NCBI GenBank assembly: GCA_947247005.1
Contig: OX365945.1
Location: 36,200,551-36,264,550, forward strand
Length of the DNA stretch: 64,000 nucleotides
Direction of reading: 5' to 3'
DNA from: Spisula solida
Taxonomy: Eukaryota > Mollusca > Bivalvia > Venerida > Mactridae
Part shown: positions 25,601 through 33,499 of the stretch, one piece after another
Layout of the letters: every line of letters begins with the position of its first letter
Numbering within the stretch: position 1 is the first letter of the stretch
The notes under the pieces: generated by a model
Told to the model about the DNA's origin: nothing
Databases searched by the model: none
Seen by the model: the letters and a program-made list of their open reading frames with translations, nothing else
Position numbers and translations under genes: made by a program

Positions 25601-26708
25601 ATTAAGAAATGTTGGCAAATTTTGAGTTAAAATGGGCCATAACTATGTAAAAGAAAGATCCGTGTACAGTTTTAGCAATCAGTTCTTCAACAGCTTTTTC
25701 ATGTACAATTTGATTGCAATGTGAAGAAAAAGAATGAGTTTGAAACTTTGTCAAAAGACTGCAACATCCTCTTTTAGTTCAGTTTTGCCGACATATATCT
25801 GTGGCTATATTTACAGAAATGTTCCATGTGTCGACAATGTATGCAGCCACAACAGATAGAAGAGTACAAAGATGCTTACCTTGAACATATCAACAGAGCA
25901 GGTTGTAAAAGAATGTTTCCACCAGAAGTGGTGAGTTAATTATGCCCCTTGAACTTTAAACATTTCTAAAATTTGGTGATTTCTACTCATTATCTCAGTT
26001 GTGCATTGAAATTTTAAATTGATATTTTTCTTTATTTTCTGCCAATAGACGCATCTAGTCCAGTTACCGGGTATATTTGTTGACCCATTTATCTAACCAG
26101 TTTTCATGGACTGCATTCTAACCCTTCAGCAAGGAAACCAGCAAATTTGCCACATATGCGGATAAAAATTGATAGCATTGTCTAATTTTCATGGCAGGGT
26201 ACCTGCTGTTACCAGGAATCAAACCCAGTTTATTAGATTCAACACTGGATCACAGCCGCGGCTAAATTTACTACATCTTAGCTGCGACCATGTGGTTTGG
26301 GTTTCCACCTTGGTAATGGGAGTTTGAAGGTTTGAATCCCAGGGAAAGCTGGGTTAGAACTGATATGGTTGGTTGGTGAGCCGCCAGCTAGTTAAAGCAT
26401 TGTTACTGTATGCCCATCTCTACCAGGTGCCCAACAATAAGAGATGGGTTATGGCAGGTACTGTGCACAATTGCCCACAAAAAATAGGTGTTTCATAAGT
26501 CGAATTGCCAGGCCATTTCAAAATAGGGCACTATAATAAACAAAGCCTTTTGTACATCATGTTTTATTGTTTTTAGAATCAAACAGATGCGCTAAGATGG
26601 GATCCAGATAATGACAGATTGGGATTATCTTCATACACTGATACAAACAAGAATATGTATCTCTGGTTTATTGGAATGTGTAGAAAAGATGCAACTTTCT
26701 GTAGCTAA
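10692..26708 (+). CDS. Tubulin-tyrosine-ligase-like glutamylase, TTLL-15 type, membrane anchored (14 exons; start exon not found)
   Basis: Exons: 10692-10940, 12812-12967, 13297-13416, 14248-14323, 15102-15171, 15748-15831, 17004-17088, 20634-20712, 22029-22137, 22642-22708, 23990-24117, 24620-24716, 25817-25930, 26577-26708 (stop TAA). All junctions are AG/GT and all phases fit, giving 521 residues plus an unseen N terminus. Residues 13-22 are lysine rich and 23-43 form a hydrophobic membrane segment. The TTL ligase core follows: W-V-Q-K-N..H-R-G-I (ATP-grasp lysine region, exon 4), F-V-Q-E-F..P-Y-L-I-D-G-R-K-F-D-I-G-V-Y (exons 5-6), and F-D-F-V-L-D ... M-E-V-N-M-S-P-N (residues 351-371). 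The last keeps the metal-binding D352, E365 and N367. TTLL enzymes add glutamate or related residues to tubulin tails and other proteins. A cysteine-rich tail (C429, 434, 437, 442, 445, 448, 473, 513, 520) is unusual for cytosolic TTLLs. The first exon starts at an acceptor with no in-frame ATG before the membrane segment, so an upstream exon must exist. Family sure; subtype likely. Confidence 0.87.
11016..11842. repeat. 36 bp minisatellite, 23 copies, in a TTLL intron
   Basis: The unit contains TTAGCTCCTTGGTTGAACAC and then CCACTTGTTCACCTTG. Because 36 is divisible by three and the unit lacks stops in several frames, it yields open frames of 279-385 codons on both strands (for example a 12-residue N-Q-G-A-N-K-V-N-K-W-V-F repeat on the minus strand). 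These have no supporting gene structure and lie inside a TTLL intron. Confidence 0.92.
11981..12402 (+). mobile_element. 'AGCTCACCTG' interspersed element
   Basis: It begins TTAGCTCACCTGAGC and ends TCAGGTGAGCCC ... GCCCTCTTGT, so the ends are imperfect inverted repeats. Internally it repeats GGTCACA..TT and ATCTGGGGTC modules. Related copies lie at 12998-13240, 28647-28932 and 32124-33495. Non-coding. Confidence 0.75.
12405..12811. other. TTLL intron, no feature recognised
   Basis: AT-rich intron tail ending in the acceptor at 12811; nothing else was seen. Confidence 0.5.
12998..13240 (+). repeat. Truncated 'AGCTCACCTG' element
   Basis: It starts TTAGCTCACCTGTCACATAG and ends near ATCTGGGGTCAAAAAC; the 3' terminal module is missing. 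It begins about 30 bp after the donor of the 12812-12967 exon. Confidence 0.65.
13417..14247. other. TTLL intron, no feature recognised
   Basis: AT-rich; no array or element was recognised. Confidence 0.5.
14462..14600 (+). repeat. G-run minisatellite (about 40 bp unit), potential G-quadruplex
   Basis: Three to four diverged units of TAACATATTTTGGG(G)TCAATTATT are separated by runs of 6 to more than 12 guanines. The runs at about 14487, 14518-14530 and 14558-14566 are long enough for G4 formation in the TTLL pre-mRNA (G-rich on the sense strand). Confidence 0.8.
15362..15705 (+). mobile_element. 'TAGCTCCACTATTCG' interspersed element (short copy)
   Basis: It opens TTTTTAGCTCCACTATTCGA and closes with GCATGGCATTGAGAATAGTAG and GGACAGCTCTGG, the same ends as the larger copy at 18925-20580. 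The termini are imperfect inverted repeats (CTCCACTATTC / GAATAGTAGAG). Confidence 0.7.
15791..16270 (+). repeat. 55 bp tandem array that duplicates the exon end and its 5' splice site (9 copies)
   Basis: Copies start at 15791, 15846, 15901, 15956, 16011, 16066, 16121, 16176 and 16231. Copy 1 is the last 41 bp of the coding exon 15748-15831. Each of copies 1-8 ends in the same ATCAG|GTATGT donor (15832, 15887, 15942, 15997, 16052, 16107, 16162, 16217). Copy 9 lacks the donor. Only the first donor keeps the reading frame: continuing past it gives TGA within six codons. Confidence 0.95.
16271..17003. other. TTLL intron, no feature recognised
   Basis: AT-rich; the frame at 16515-16760 is a chance open frame containing a poly-A run. 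Confidence 0.5.
17095..18505 (+). mobile_element. Foldback element interrupted by a nested insert
   Basis: Blocks 17113-17489 and 18370-18505 align in order with the reverse complement of 26945-27472: GAGGATCTGACGACGACCTA, CATTAGCCAATC, AATACGGTAGTTATCA, ACGGAAATGG, then ATGATTGGCTGA and GAAAACAGAAACTTGTA. The two ends (GATCTGACGACGACC and its diverged complement at about 18465) form imperfect inverted repeats. The element starts within a few bases of the donor at 17089. Confidence 0.75.
17490..18369. mobile_element. Nested pogo/Tigger-like MITE
   Basis: Absent from the uninterrupted copy at 26.95-27.47 kb. Its left end, GTTATCTCGAACTCG, and its right end, CGAGATAACGAGAGTTGACT, are inverted relatives, with internal repeats of CCGTTATGTCGAA. 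Ends with 'ACTCTCGTTATCTCGAA'-like sequence are typical of pogo/Tigger Tc1-mariner relatives. The left terminus appears shortened by about 10 bp. No transposase is visible. Confidence 0.6.
18925..20580 (+). mobile_element. 'TAGCTCCACTATTCG' element, long copy with internal repeats
   Basis: It starts TTTTTAGCTCCACTATTCGT and ends GCGCTGCGAATAGTGGAGC ... GGACAGCTCTTGTTAAAAA. Internally it has repeated modules GTTAAAGTTTAGGTACAGG, CCATCATGACCCCAAC and ATTTTGTTGAAATTATGCCCC at about 180 bp spacing. It carries the separate element at 19551-20190. Confidence 0.75.
19551..20190 (+). mobile_element. Nested 'ATGCCCCCGTA' element with three 130 bp repeats
   Basis: It begins TATGCCCCCGTATCGATAGA and ends near CACAGGGGCATAAGCG, giving short inverted ends (ATGCCCC / GGGGCAT). 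The body has three tandem copies of GGGCTATTTCTCAAGAACCA to CACAGTTATGCCCCTTGG. It is inserted into the surrounding element. Confidence 0.65.
20879..21835 (+). repeat. 29 bp minisatellite, about 33 copies, in a TTLL intron
   Basis: The unit contains CAGGACTGCCACAGGACTAT plus GTAGTTTAT. Variants (GCC/ACC, AGGA/TGAT/AGAA) recur in blocks, suggesting multi-unit amplification. Confidence 0.92.
21950..22005 (+). repeat. 22 bp direct repeat, 2-3 copies
   Basis: CAGTTTGTGAAAATCTAATG is repeated just before the acceptor of the 22029 exon. Confidence 0.75.
22170..22500 (+). repeat. Interspersed element, 'GTCGGTTGGTAGACC' family, 5' truncated
   Basis: GTCGGTTGGTAGACCAAATG, CCTCAAACTTAATATGG and TTTTAAGGTCAGTAGGTCA match in order the copies at 30553-30800 and 60153-60360. 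The 'ATGCCCC' start seen in those copies is missing here. Confidence 0.6.
22720..23190 (+). repeat. 43 bp minisatellite, 11 copies, beginning at a 5' splice site
   Basis: The unit is GTGAACC(C/T)CACTCTTCCA to TTATGCCACATAG. The array starts 11 bp after the donor of exon 22642-22708; every unit opens with GTGAAC, a weak relative of that donor (GTGAGT). Confidence 0.93.
23191..23620. other. TTLL intron, no feature recognised
   Basis: AT-rich spacer between two minisatellites, with a short duplicated GCATTTTTAGCACT. Confidence 0.5.
23627..23989 (+). repeat. 69 bp minisatellite, 5-6 copies, running into a 3' splice site
   Basis: The unit contains GTGTTGTGTATGTTAGTGTA, then TTAACTAGTTACAAGC and TTATTGATCATCCC. 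The last partial unit (TGTGTTGTGTATATTACAG) provides the acceptor of exon 23990-24117. Confidence 0.92.
24118..24619. other. TTLL intron, no feature recognised
   Basis: AT-rich intron sequence; nothing further was seen. Confidence 0.5.
24745..25175 (+). repeat. Interspersed element (family of 6890-7290)
   Basis: Same modules as the 6.9 kb copy (AACAGTTTCCAAGCTAGGTT, TTGCTATGGAGACAGAAAGA, second module with AACAGTCGCCAAGCTA) and the same 3' end CTGTATTGCTTGCAATTC. Confidence 0.65.
25180..25816. other. TTLL intron, no feature recognised
   Basis: AT-rich sequence up to the acceptor at 25816; no array or recognised element. Confidence 0.45.
26275..26555 (+). repeat. SINE copy next to the last TTLL exon
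   Basis: It shares with 3110-3350 a B-box-like AAGGTTTGAATCCCAG, GGTTGGTGAGCC, TTTCATAAGTCGAATTG and a terminal CTATAATAAAC. It ends about 25-30 bp before the acceptor of exon 26577-26708. Confidence 0.65.
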
Positions 26709-26944
26709 CTTCAATAGTTACATGTTTGCCAATGAATTGGTTTCGCCTTGACTATTCTCCAGTGCAGAGCTTGCTCTGTCAGATTGTCACTGGTTGTTTC
26801 TGTCAGGAATTTTAACAGTAAATTCTTTGGACTAAACAAGCGTATGCTATGATTCTATAATGTAATCTATTTATTGATCAAGCACTAATTGTTTGATACC
26901 TAACTGATTAATCTAATAGGAAATGTAGATAAATCATACTCAAT
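26709..26944 (+). other. TTLL 3' untranslated region (start)
   Basis: Sequence after the TAA at 26706-26708. The 3' end is not fixed; AATAAA-type signals occur at about 27084 and 27119 within the following element and at about 27683. Confidence 0.5.
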
Positions 26945-27472
26945 CTGACTAATGTACTTGATCTTCCTTACTTGAAGATCTGACGAGGACCTTTACAAGT
27001 TTCTGTTTTCAGAATTCGGAATTTCCAGTATTGCTATTTATAACTCAGCCAATCATATAGCTTGTTACATTGGTACTTAGGTTGTATAAATAAATGGTAA
27101 ATTAAACGGTAAATTACAAATAAAACAGTTGTTCACAACTTCAGTCTGCTTTTTTTGAGCAATCCTGATTAATTTGTTCATTGTAGAATTTGTAGTACAG
27201 ATAATTTGATATATAACGCACTGTTGATTATCAATCGTGAAAGCTCGGCCATTTCCGTTTGTCTCCAGGAAATATTGCAATCCATAAAGACCGAGATGAT
27301 CAGAAAGAAGAAGCGTGTAAGATGCATGTGTTCATGATAACTACCGTATTTAAAAATAGAATCAAAATCGCTTTCAGAATTGTGAAAGCAAGACGCTGAT
27401 TGGCTAATGGGAAAGGTTGCCTGAGGTGACCTTCTATAGGTCGTCGTCAGATCCTCATGTATAGTGGGTTTC
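26945..27472 (-). mobile_element. Uninterrupted copy of the 17.1 kb foldback element
   Basis: The reverse complement aligns with 17113-17489 plus 18370-18505 but without the 880 bp insert. That shows the empty site and defines the nested insertion. It contains the conserved core CGGAAATGGCCGAGCTTTCA near 27240. It probably forms part of the TTLL 3' UTR or flank. Confidence 0.75.
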
Positions 27473-28199
27473 ATACTTCACTTACTAATGTCAAACAAAA
27501 TCAAACTTAGTTAGATCCATGATGCATAATATAAATATCATAATTTCATTGGTTGTGTAAGGGATAGCCTTGATAGAAGTTCATAATCTTAGTGTTCAAA
27601 TAGTGTAACTATATATATGCTAATGTTGAAAATTTCTTTATCACATAGCCTGCGGTCCAGAAGTGCTGTAAACCTGTGCCAAAATAAATATTGTTTGGCA
27701 CTCCAAGAGTGTGCAATTAATGTTTAAATTAGCAATATGTGAGGTTAGCCAATCAATGCTTAGATTGGCCCATGATGTCAGAATAATACGAGGGTCATTC
27801 AATATATTCATAGACAATCGTTCTCATTTGATTATTATTGCGTTTTAACAATAATTTCTTACAGCATTACAAACAGTAACTTATTACCAACGGTCAATGC
27901 AAATTTATCTTCAATAATGCCAACCAGTAGCATGTTATCAGCCACTCTATTACCATAGTAACACGCTACCACCCTCGACCGACGCAACGTGCCTTTTTCA
28001 TTAGTTCAACTAGTTATAAATTCCGATTAAGTTAACGTAAACTCCAATGTTTCTGCCAGATTATTACAAAATATTATCATGGGATTTCATGAAATTATGT
28101 TATTTGGACGTCGGAGTGTGAACTAAAAACTGTTTTATCAAGTCGAGTCACGTTTTCAATAACTTCTAAACGTCTATTTCTTTACGCAAGGAAATTCAT

Positions 28200-28377
28200 A
28201 TGACTATTGAATTGTGCATTGGGTTTGGAAAACACGGCAGACACACAAGAGCTGCTACAGAAAGTGGAAGGAGAACATACAGCTGCAGTGGTCTTGTGTT
28301 TAAGTTGCAAAAACAAATTTCTAAAATGCAGCATGGAATTTAAAACGATACAGGGATGTGCAGATACGCAAACGTAG
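28200..28377 (+). pseudogene. Mariner transposase N-terminal remnant, frameshifted
   Basis: Frame 1 gives E-L-C-I-G-F-G-K, resembling the start of the mariner helix-turn-helix region. A shifted frame then gives T-A-D-T-Q-E-L-L-Q-K-V-E-G-E-H. In intact mariner transposases these two segments are adjacent (a GK-TA-ET-ELLQ-Y-type pattern). At least one frameshift and a premature stop are present, and the catalytic DD34D part was not found. Dead copy. Confidence 0.6.
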
Positions 28378-28646
28378 TCCGTTGAAAAGTGTGAGGTGTT
28401 TTCACATTGATATACAACCATTATGCCAAGCCTTAATCCTTAACTTAGACTTTATAAGATATTGTGGAAGATATGTTAAATCATATACAATTTGAATGTT
28501 TATGTTTATTTCTATGTTAATAACATAATTTCATTTCGGGTTACCATTTGAGAATCAGCAAAACGTCAATAACGTCGCTGACGTCAGATCATAAATTGCA
28601 GTGAATGGTGGTACCGGTGCGGTATTTATATTTTAGCCATATTTTT

Positions 28647-28932
28647 AGGTCACCTGTCACAAAGTGACCACCGTCACAAAGTGACCACCTGTCACAAAGT
28701 GACAGAGTGAGCTTTTGTGATCCCTCTTCGTCTGTCGTCCGTCCATCCGTCAACAATTTGGTTGTGTCCTTTCTAGAGGTCACAATTTTGGCCTAATCTT
28801 TATGAAACTTGGTCACAATGATCATCTCAACAAAATCTAGGTAAAGTGCGAGGTCACTAGGTGAAATTACAGGACTTGCATGCACTACTATGACAGGTGA
28901 GCAACCTAGGGCCCTTTGGGTCCTCTTGTCTT
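28647..28932 (+). repeat. 'AGCTCACCTG' family element inside the mariner copy
   Basis: It contains TCACCTGTCACAAAGTGACC repeated three times at its start, then GAGCTTTTGTGATC, and ends ACAGGTGAGCAACC ... CCCTTTGGGTCCTCTTGT, the standard 3' end of this family. Confidence 0.7.
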
Positions 28933-29079
28933 TAAAAATGCGTTGTTTCACACAATATTTTCAGAACTTGTGTCCAAAAGGCTGTAGTTCAACGTGATGT
29001 AGTTTGTTTTTCTCTGTGTCATCGGATCTTAAAATGATTAACACAGTCTACAAATTTATTGAATGACCCTCATATACTC

Positions 29080-29927
29080 AGTACATCTAGAAACATTTTT
29101 ATCCACGATTTTTTCTTACTTGCATTGTACATGTATATTTGAACTTTGTGCAGTTGTGTTGTATAATCTTGTAGAAACTTGGTGATCATCCAAATGTTAT
29201 CGATTGTGTTACGTAAATCCCATGCACCAATAGAATCTCAAAAAGTGTACCATTTAAGCATGATAAAATTTGGTTAAAATTGCACGAACGTTCTGTCAAG
29301 TTTTCTATTAAAAAGAAAATCACCAAGGAAATGGCATAAGTTTCGGATTAAAAATGCCATGATTGTCCGAATATGAGCGTAATCAGACCGTTTGGATGCT
29401 TGTGGCAGGGATATCCAACTCAAAGTTGCATGACGGTTAATTGTCATGCACTGAAAGTCTTGTGTCATTTCATTTTGTCCACTTGTTTAATAATACTCGT
29501 ATGTAATGAGCACTCATGCATGATCCTCTATGTAAGAATTCAATATTATTATTGTTGTTGTGGTTCATGTGTTCTGGTTTATATTTCATTCCATCAAAAG
29601 TGAGGTGTGGTATCCATTGTGCCGTGTTTTTGTGCAATAGTAATTTCATGGACACTAACTTGTATGATTGTGAACAGTTGGTTGTGAAATCCTTTTTCTT
29701 AGTTGATAACATTTCTTGGATCACATAACAACACAATTTTCTGCATTTTAGTTAGATTTTAACACATCGCCAATATATTATATCATATTTGTGTAAAACT
29801 ATATTGATGAAAAATATTTGTTCTTATTCAACACTCTATAGTCATTTGACTACCTTTAATTTGCTACAATGTTTATTTTGTTTTGTTTATCACAATACAT
29901 GACTAATATATCTGTACATTCATGCAG
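29080..29927. other. No gene recognised
   Basis: AT-rich; overlapping short frames on both strands at 29274-29736 show no motif. It lies between the mariner copy and the possible alternative TTLL exon. Confidence 0.45.
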
Positions 29928-30005
29928 AAAGGTGAGATGAGGAGTGGCTTGGCCCCAACACTCTCTGTTGACTGGGATATTAAATGGGCTATACGAAATA
30001 GCTGA
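29928..30005 (+). CDS. Possible alternative last exon of the TTLL gene
   Basis: An acceptor-like ATTCATGCAG is followed by 26 codons beginning K-G-E-M-R-S-G-L-A-P and ending I-R-N-S-TGA. The frame is phase 0, so it can be joined to the exon ending at 25930 in place of 26577-26708. The composition (SVDWDIKWAIRNS) is protein-like. Using it would remove the W-F-I-G-M-C ... F-C end of the main form. It is about 3.2 kb beyond the normal stop and could equally be a chance frame; no polyadenylation signal fixes it. Confidence 0.3.
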   Translation, partial: KGEMRSGLAPTLSVDWDIKWAIRNS

Positions 30006-30552
30006 AAAAAAACGATTGTATGAATTTATTTTGGATTGTTAGTGAAAGAGTTTGTACAAGTTCGGGTACATACATCACTGTCGACTTGTAGACTCTTTAT
30101 GTTATCCGTTGTCTGCATAATACCAGTATAATAATCAATATAATCCATCAGTGATGTGTCTCTTTGATAAATGAATCATAACATTTTAATTCTCAATCAG
30201 TTATGTATGTCATTAAGCTTTAGGGGATGGGATTGAGTAGCTATACACCAATATGTTAGTGCTAATAATATAGTCACTTTTATCTCAATCAAACTCGCAT
30301 ATTTTGTTATTTTTGTATATTTTTACTGTGCTTTTATATGTTTTATATATTTTTATTTTAATGTTATACAACTCCACCGATTTTACAGTCATTTAATTTT
30401 ATGTATCAAACTTTTTATGAAAATACAGTATACATGTATAGTGTTTAAAACTTCAGTTATATGATGGTACTTGAAGTATGAATATATAATTTTATGTATT
30501 AAACTTTTTTATGAAAACACAAATTACTAGTGCTAAGCTACGAGTAATATTT

Positions 30553-30800
30553 TTATGCCCCCCATCTTTGATGAGGGGGTATATTGATTTGCACATGTTG
30601 GTCGGTAAACCAAGTGGTTTCCCTTTAATAACTCAAGATAGCTTTGTCCTAGGATCCTCAAACTTTATATGGAGGTTGTTAATCAATTGTAGATGACCCT
30701 TATTGATTTTGAGGTCAGTGGGGCTAAGGTGACTGTGACCTTTAACATTTCTGACTATTGGGCTGCCATGGGGGCTTACATGTTTTAGTAATATCTCTTG
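30553..30800 (+). repeat. 'ATGCCCCCCATC' interspersed element
   Basis: It begins TATGCCCCCCATCTTTGATG with AGGGGGTATA and continues CACATGTTGGTCGGTAAACC, CCTCAAACTTTATATGGAGG. Same family as 22170-22500 and 60153-60360. Confidence 0.65.
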
Positions 30801-31285
30801 TCTGTATTAAAATGATTACTTGTACATTATATATGATTAATTTATTTGCATTATATGTATTTGTGGAATATTTCTGTATGAAACATTTTTGGTGAATTCA
30901 AGTTATATATGAGCCGTTCTCATGGAAAACTGGGCTTTATTTGTTGGTGAATTCAAATTATATTTATGAGCTGTTCTCCAGGAAAACTGGCCCGATTTTA
31001 AAGACATTATGTTATGATTATGTAATTGAGTTTACAAAAGGCTCTATAATGAGAGAAATGTCATGTCTTTTGATTAATTTAATTCTTTGAATAATACCGT
31101 ACTATCTCTTAGTTTTAAAATTTCTCATGAATTACGTTAACTTGACCTACATCATTGCTATGTTGACCAGTTTCTGAAAATATTCATTTTTAAAAAAATT
31201 AGGTGTTAGTAGTAAACAGTAGTCACTTTCTCACTGTTTTGATATGTTTTATCAAAGCAACTACATAATTCTATTATTCTTTATA
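30801..31285. other. No gene recognised
   Basis: AT-rich; includes a duplicated module GGTGAATTCAA ... GGAAAACTGG (about 30890 and 30940). Confidence 0.5.
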
Positions 31286-31289
31286 TTTT

Positions 31290-31710
31290 TATACCCCTAG
31301 ATACATAGTATATCGGGGCTATATTGGAGTCATGCTTGAGGTTGGTTGGTTGGTCTGTCGGTCGGTCCCTGCAAATTTTGTCTGCGCTATTTCTCTGTAA
31401 TAAATGGTCGGATTACAACTTAACTTTGCATGAATAATCAGTACCAGGTCTAGTTGTGCATATCGTCAGCACGGGTTGGTTGCATCAATTTTAAGGGAGT
31501 TATGGCCCTTTTTACCAAATGTCAGATTTCAATGAAACTTTGCATAAATGATCAGTACCAAGTCTAGTTGTACATATTGTCTGCACTTTCCCCTGTAACC
31601 ATTGGTAGAATTTCCATAAAAGCTTGCATTATTTATAATAACGAAGTCTAGTTGTGCATATTGTCAGAGCACATTGGAGTGACTCTGTCAAGCAGTATCT
31701 GGGGGTATTC
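31290..31710 (+). repeat. 'TACCCCTAGATAC' interspersed element
   Basis: It starts TTTTTATACCCCTAGATACA and ATCGGGGCTATATTGGAGTC, followed by a Thr/Val-less 'GGTTGGTTGGTCTGTCGGTC' tract and three diverged modules (ATTTCAATGAAACTTTGCAT). Function unknown; non-coding dispersed repeat. Confidence 0.6.
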
Positions 31711-31714
31711 ACCA

Positions 31715-32115
31715 CATTCAATGACATTTCTTGTAAATGATAGAATCACATTTTAGAATTTCAAATGCTTGTTAATATTGCCTCAAATAACAGTTGTATA
31801 ACATTTGTAAAATATTTGCTAAAATAGACTGGAGTGATTAAATTTAAAGGTGTGTAAATTTGTAAATGGATGCAATATTTAGCTCAGATTTTATGGAACT
31901 GTTCTTATAAACTCTCTGATTTAAGACAATATGATCATGATTATGTTGCCACCAATACTGGCGAATGGCTCGTATATTGTTTGGAACTTCTTTGATGTGC
32001 TGGCACTTAAAGTATAAACATTGTTTCTTTTAACATGTAAGTATGTATGTAATTTTTTGGTGTCAAAATAAGAGGGTCAAAACTATTGAGAAATAAGTTT
32101 TATTCATTTCTATGT
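31715..32115. other. No gene recognised
   Basis: AT-rich intergenic sequence. Confidence 0.5.
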
Positions 32116-32123
32116 ATAGTTGT

Positions 32124-33495
32124 TAGCTCACCTGTCACAAAGTGACAGAGTGAGCTTTTGTGATCACACTTCGTCCGTCGTCCGTCCGTCCGTCAACAAT
32201 TGGGTTGTGTCCTCTCTAGAGGTCACAATTTTGGCCTAATCTTTATGAAACTTGGTCACAATGATCATCTCAACAAAATCTAGGTCAAGTTCGATATTGG
32301 GTCATCTGAGGTCAAAAACTAGCTCACTAGGTCAAATTATAGAAAAACCTTGTGTAGTCACCAGAGGTTACAATTTTTTTTTTTTTTTTTTTTTTTTAAG
32401 TGTTCAGGTATTGTTTTGTCTTTATAACATGTATTTGTACAGTTATATGGAGGAAAATATTTTGTTTAAATTATAGGTCAAATCATAGAAAAACCTTTTG
32501 TAGTCATCAGAGGTTACAATTTCAACTTTATCTTTTTGGAACTTTGTCATAATGATCCTGTCAACAGAATCTAGGTCAAGTTCGATTTTGGGTCATCTGG
32601 GGTCAAAAACAAGGTCACACTGTCAATTGACATTTTCTACTCTTCAATTGCCTCGCCCGAAACTACATCGTGTCTAGGCTCTGCATTGTATATAAAACGC
32701 GTGTGTGTTAAAAGAATGACTTGTATTATATATTAATACTCTCGCACTATCAGTTTATCATACTGATTGTAACAAATTAATAATGACCAGTGTGTAGAAC
32801 CATGAAATATTTAAACCTCAGACCGTGTGTGTACTCATTTAAACCTTTCAACATGTAGTCTTCATGGTCACTAAACTCTCTGCTGTAACTCTCTCTGTAT
32901 ACATGCAAGTAAACTTTCATCAACCAATGAAAATGTGTATCAGGGTTCACAGCAGTTTTGTAAAGGTCAAATATCAAAATATTCTAGTATTTTAAGCAGG
33001 GTGTGAATTGTAATGGTTAAGAGGAAATCAAAGCGCTGTAGGGAGCGTAGACATTTCCTGAGGGTCGTGGGTTCAAACCCCACTGGAACCATAATTTTTA
33101 TTTTTTTAATTTTTATTTTTTTAAGTATTTAGGTATTGTTTTGTCTTCATGGCATGTATTTGTACAGTTATATGGAGGAAAATAATTTTCCCAAAATATT
33201 TTGTTTAAATTATAGGTCAAATCATAGAAAAACCTTGTGTAGTCACCAGAGGTTACAATTTCAACTTAATCTTTATGAAACTTTGTCACATTGATCCTGT
33301 CAACAAAATCTAGGCCAAATTCGATTTTGGGTCATCTGGGGTCAAAAACAAGGTCACATGGTCAAATCATAAAAAATTTGCAATAGAGGCTGAATTTCCT
33401 TAAATTTTATTCAGAAAATGTGTAGGGTCACCATAGGGGTGTGCATGCACTAGTACGACAGGTGAGCGACCCAGGGCCCTTTGGGCCCTCTTGTT
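32124..33495 (+). mobile_element. 'AGCTCACCTG' element enlarged by a partial duplication and SINE insertions
   Basis: It starts TTAGCTCACCTGTCACAAAG and ends GACAGGTGAGCGACCCAGGG ... GGGCCCTCTTGT. Within it, the block GTATTGTTTTGTCTT to TTACAATTTCAAC occurs twice (about 32408-32525 and 33132-33262), the first preceded by a poly-T run of more than 20 at about 32370. A normal copy is about 420 bp; this one is 1.37 kb. Confidence 0.7.
33000..33216 (+). repeat. tRNA-derived SINE with intact B box
   Basis: The head has an A-box (TGGTTAAGAGG at about 33018) and a perfect tRNA-like T arm GTGGG-TTCAAAC-CCCAC (about 33069-33085), then GGAACCA. The acceptor stem does not pair, so this is a SINE head rather than a functional tRNA. 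The T-rich linker and the GTATTGTTTTGTCTT body follow. Confidence 0.65.
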
Positions 33496-33499
33496 TTAT

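Larger units (their letters stand above)
27787..29074 (+). mobile_element. Mariner-like element with decayed transposase and nested repeat
   Basis: Left end TACGAGGGTCATTCAATATA and right end, read from the other strand, TATGAGGGTCATTCAATAAA, each followed by TT(C/T)(A/G)TAGAC. These are about 28 bp TIRs flanked by TA, characteristic of mariner transposons, as is the 1.29 kb size. The 28647-28932 repeat is inserted inside, so the mariner part is internally deleted. Confidence 0.75.

Noticed and set aside
33000..33092. Possible functional tRNA gene
   Set aside because: The T arm and A/B boxes are good but the acceptor stem does not pair and a T-rich SINE tail follows; called a SINE head.
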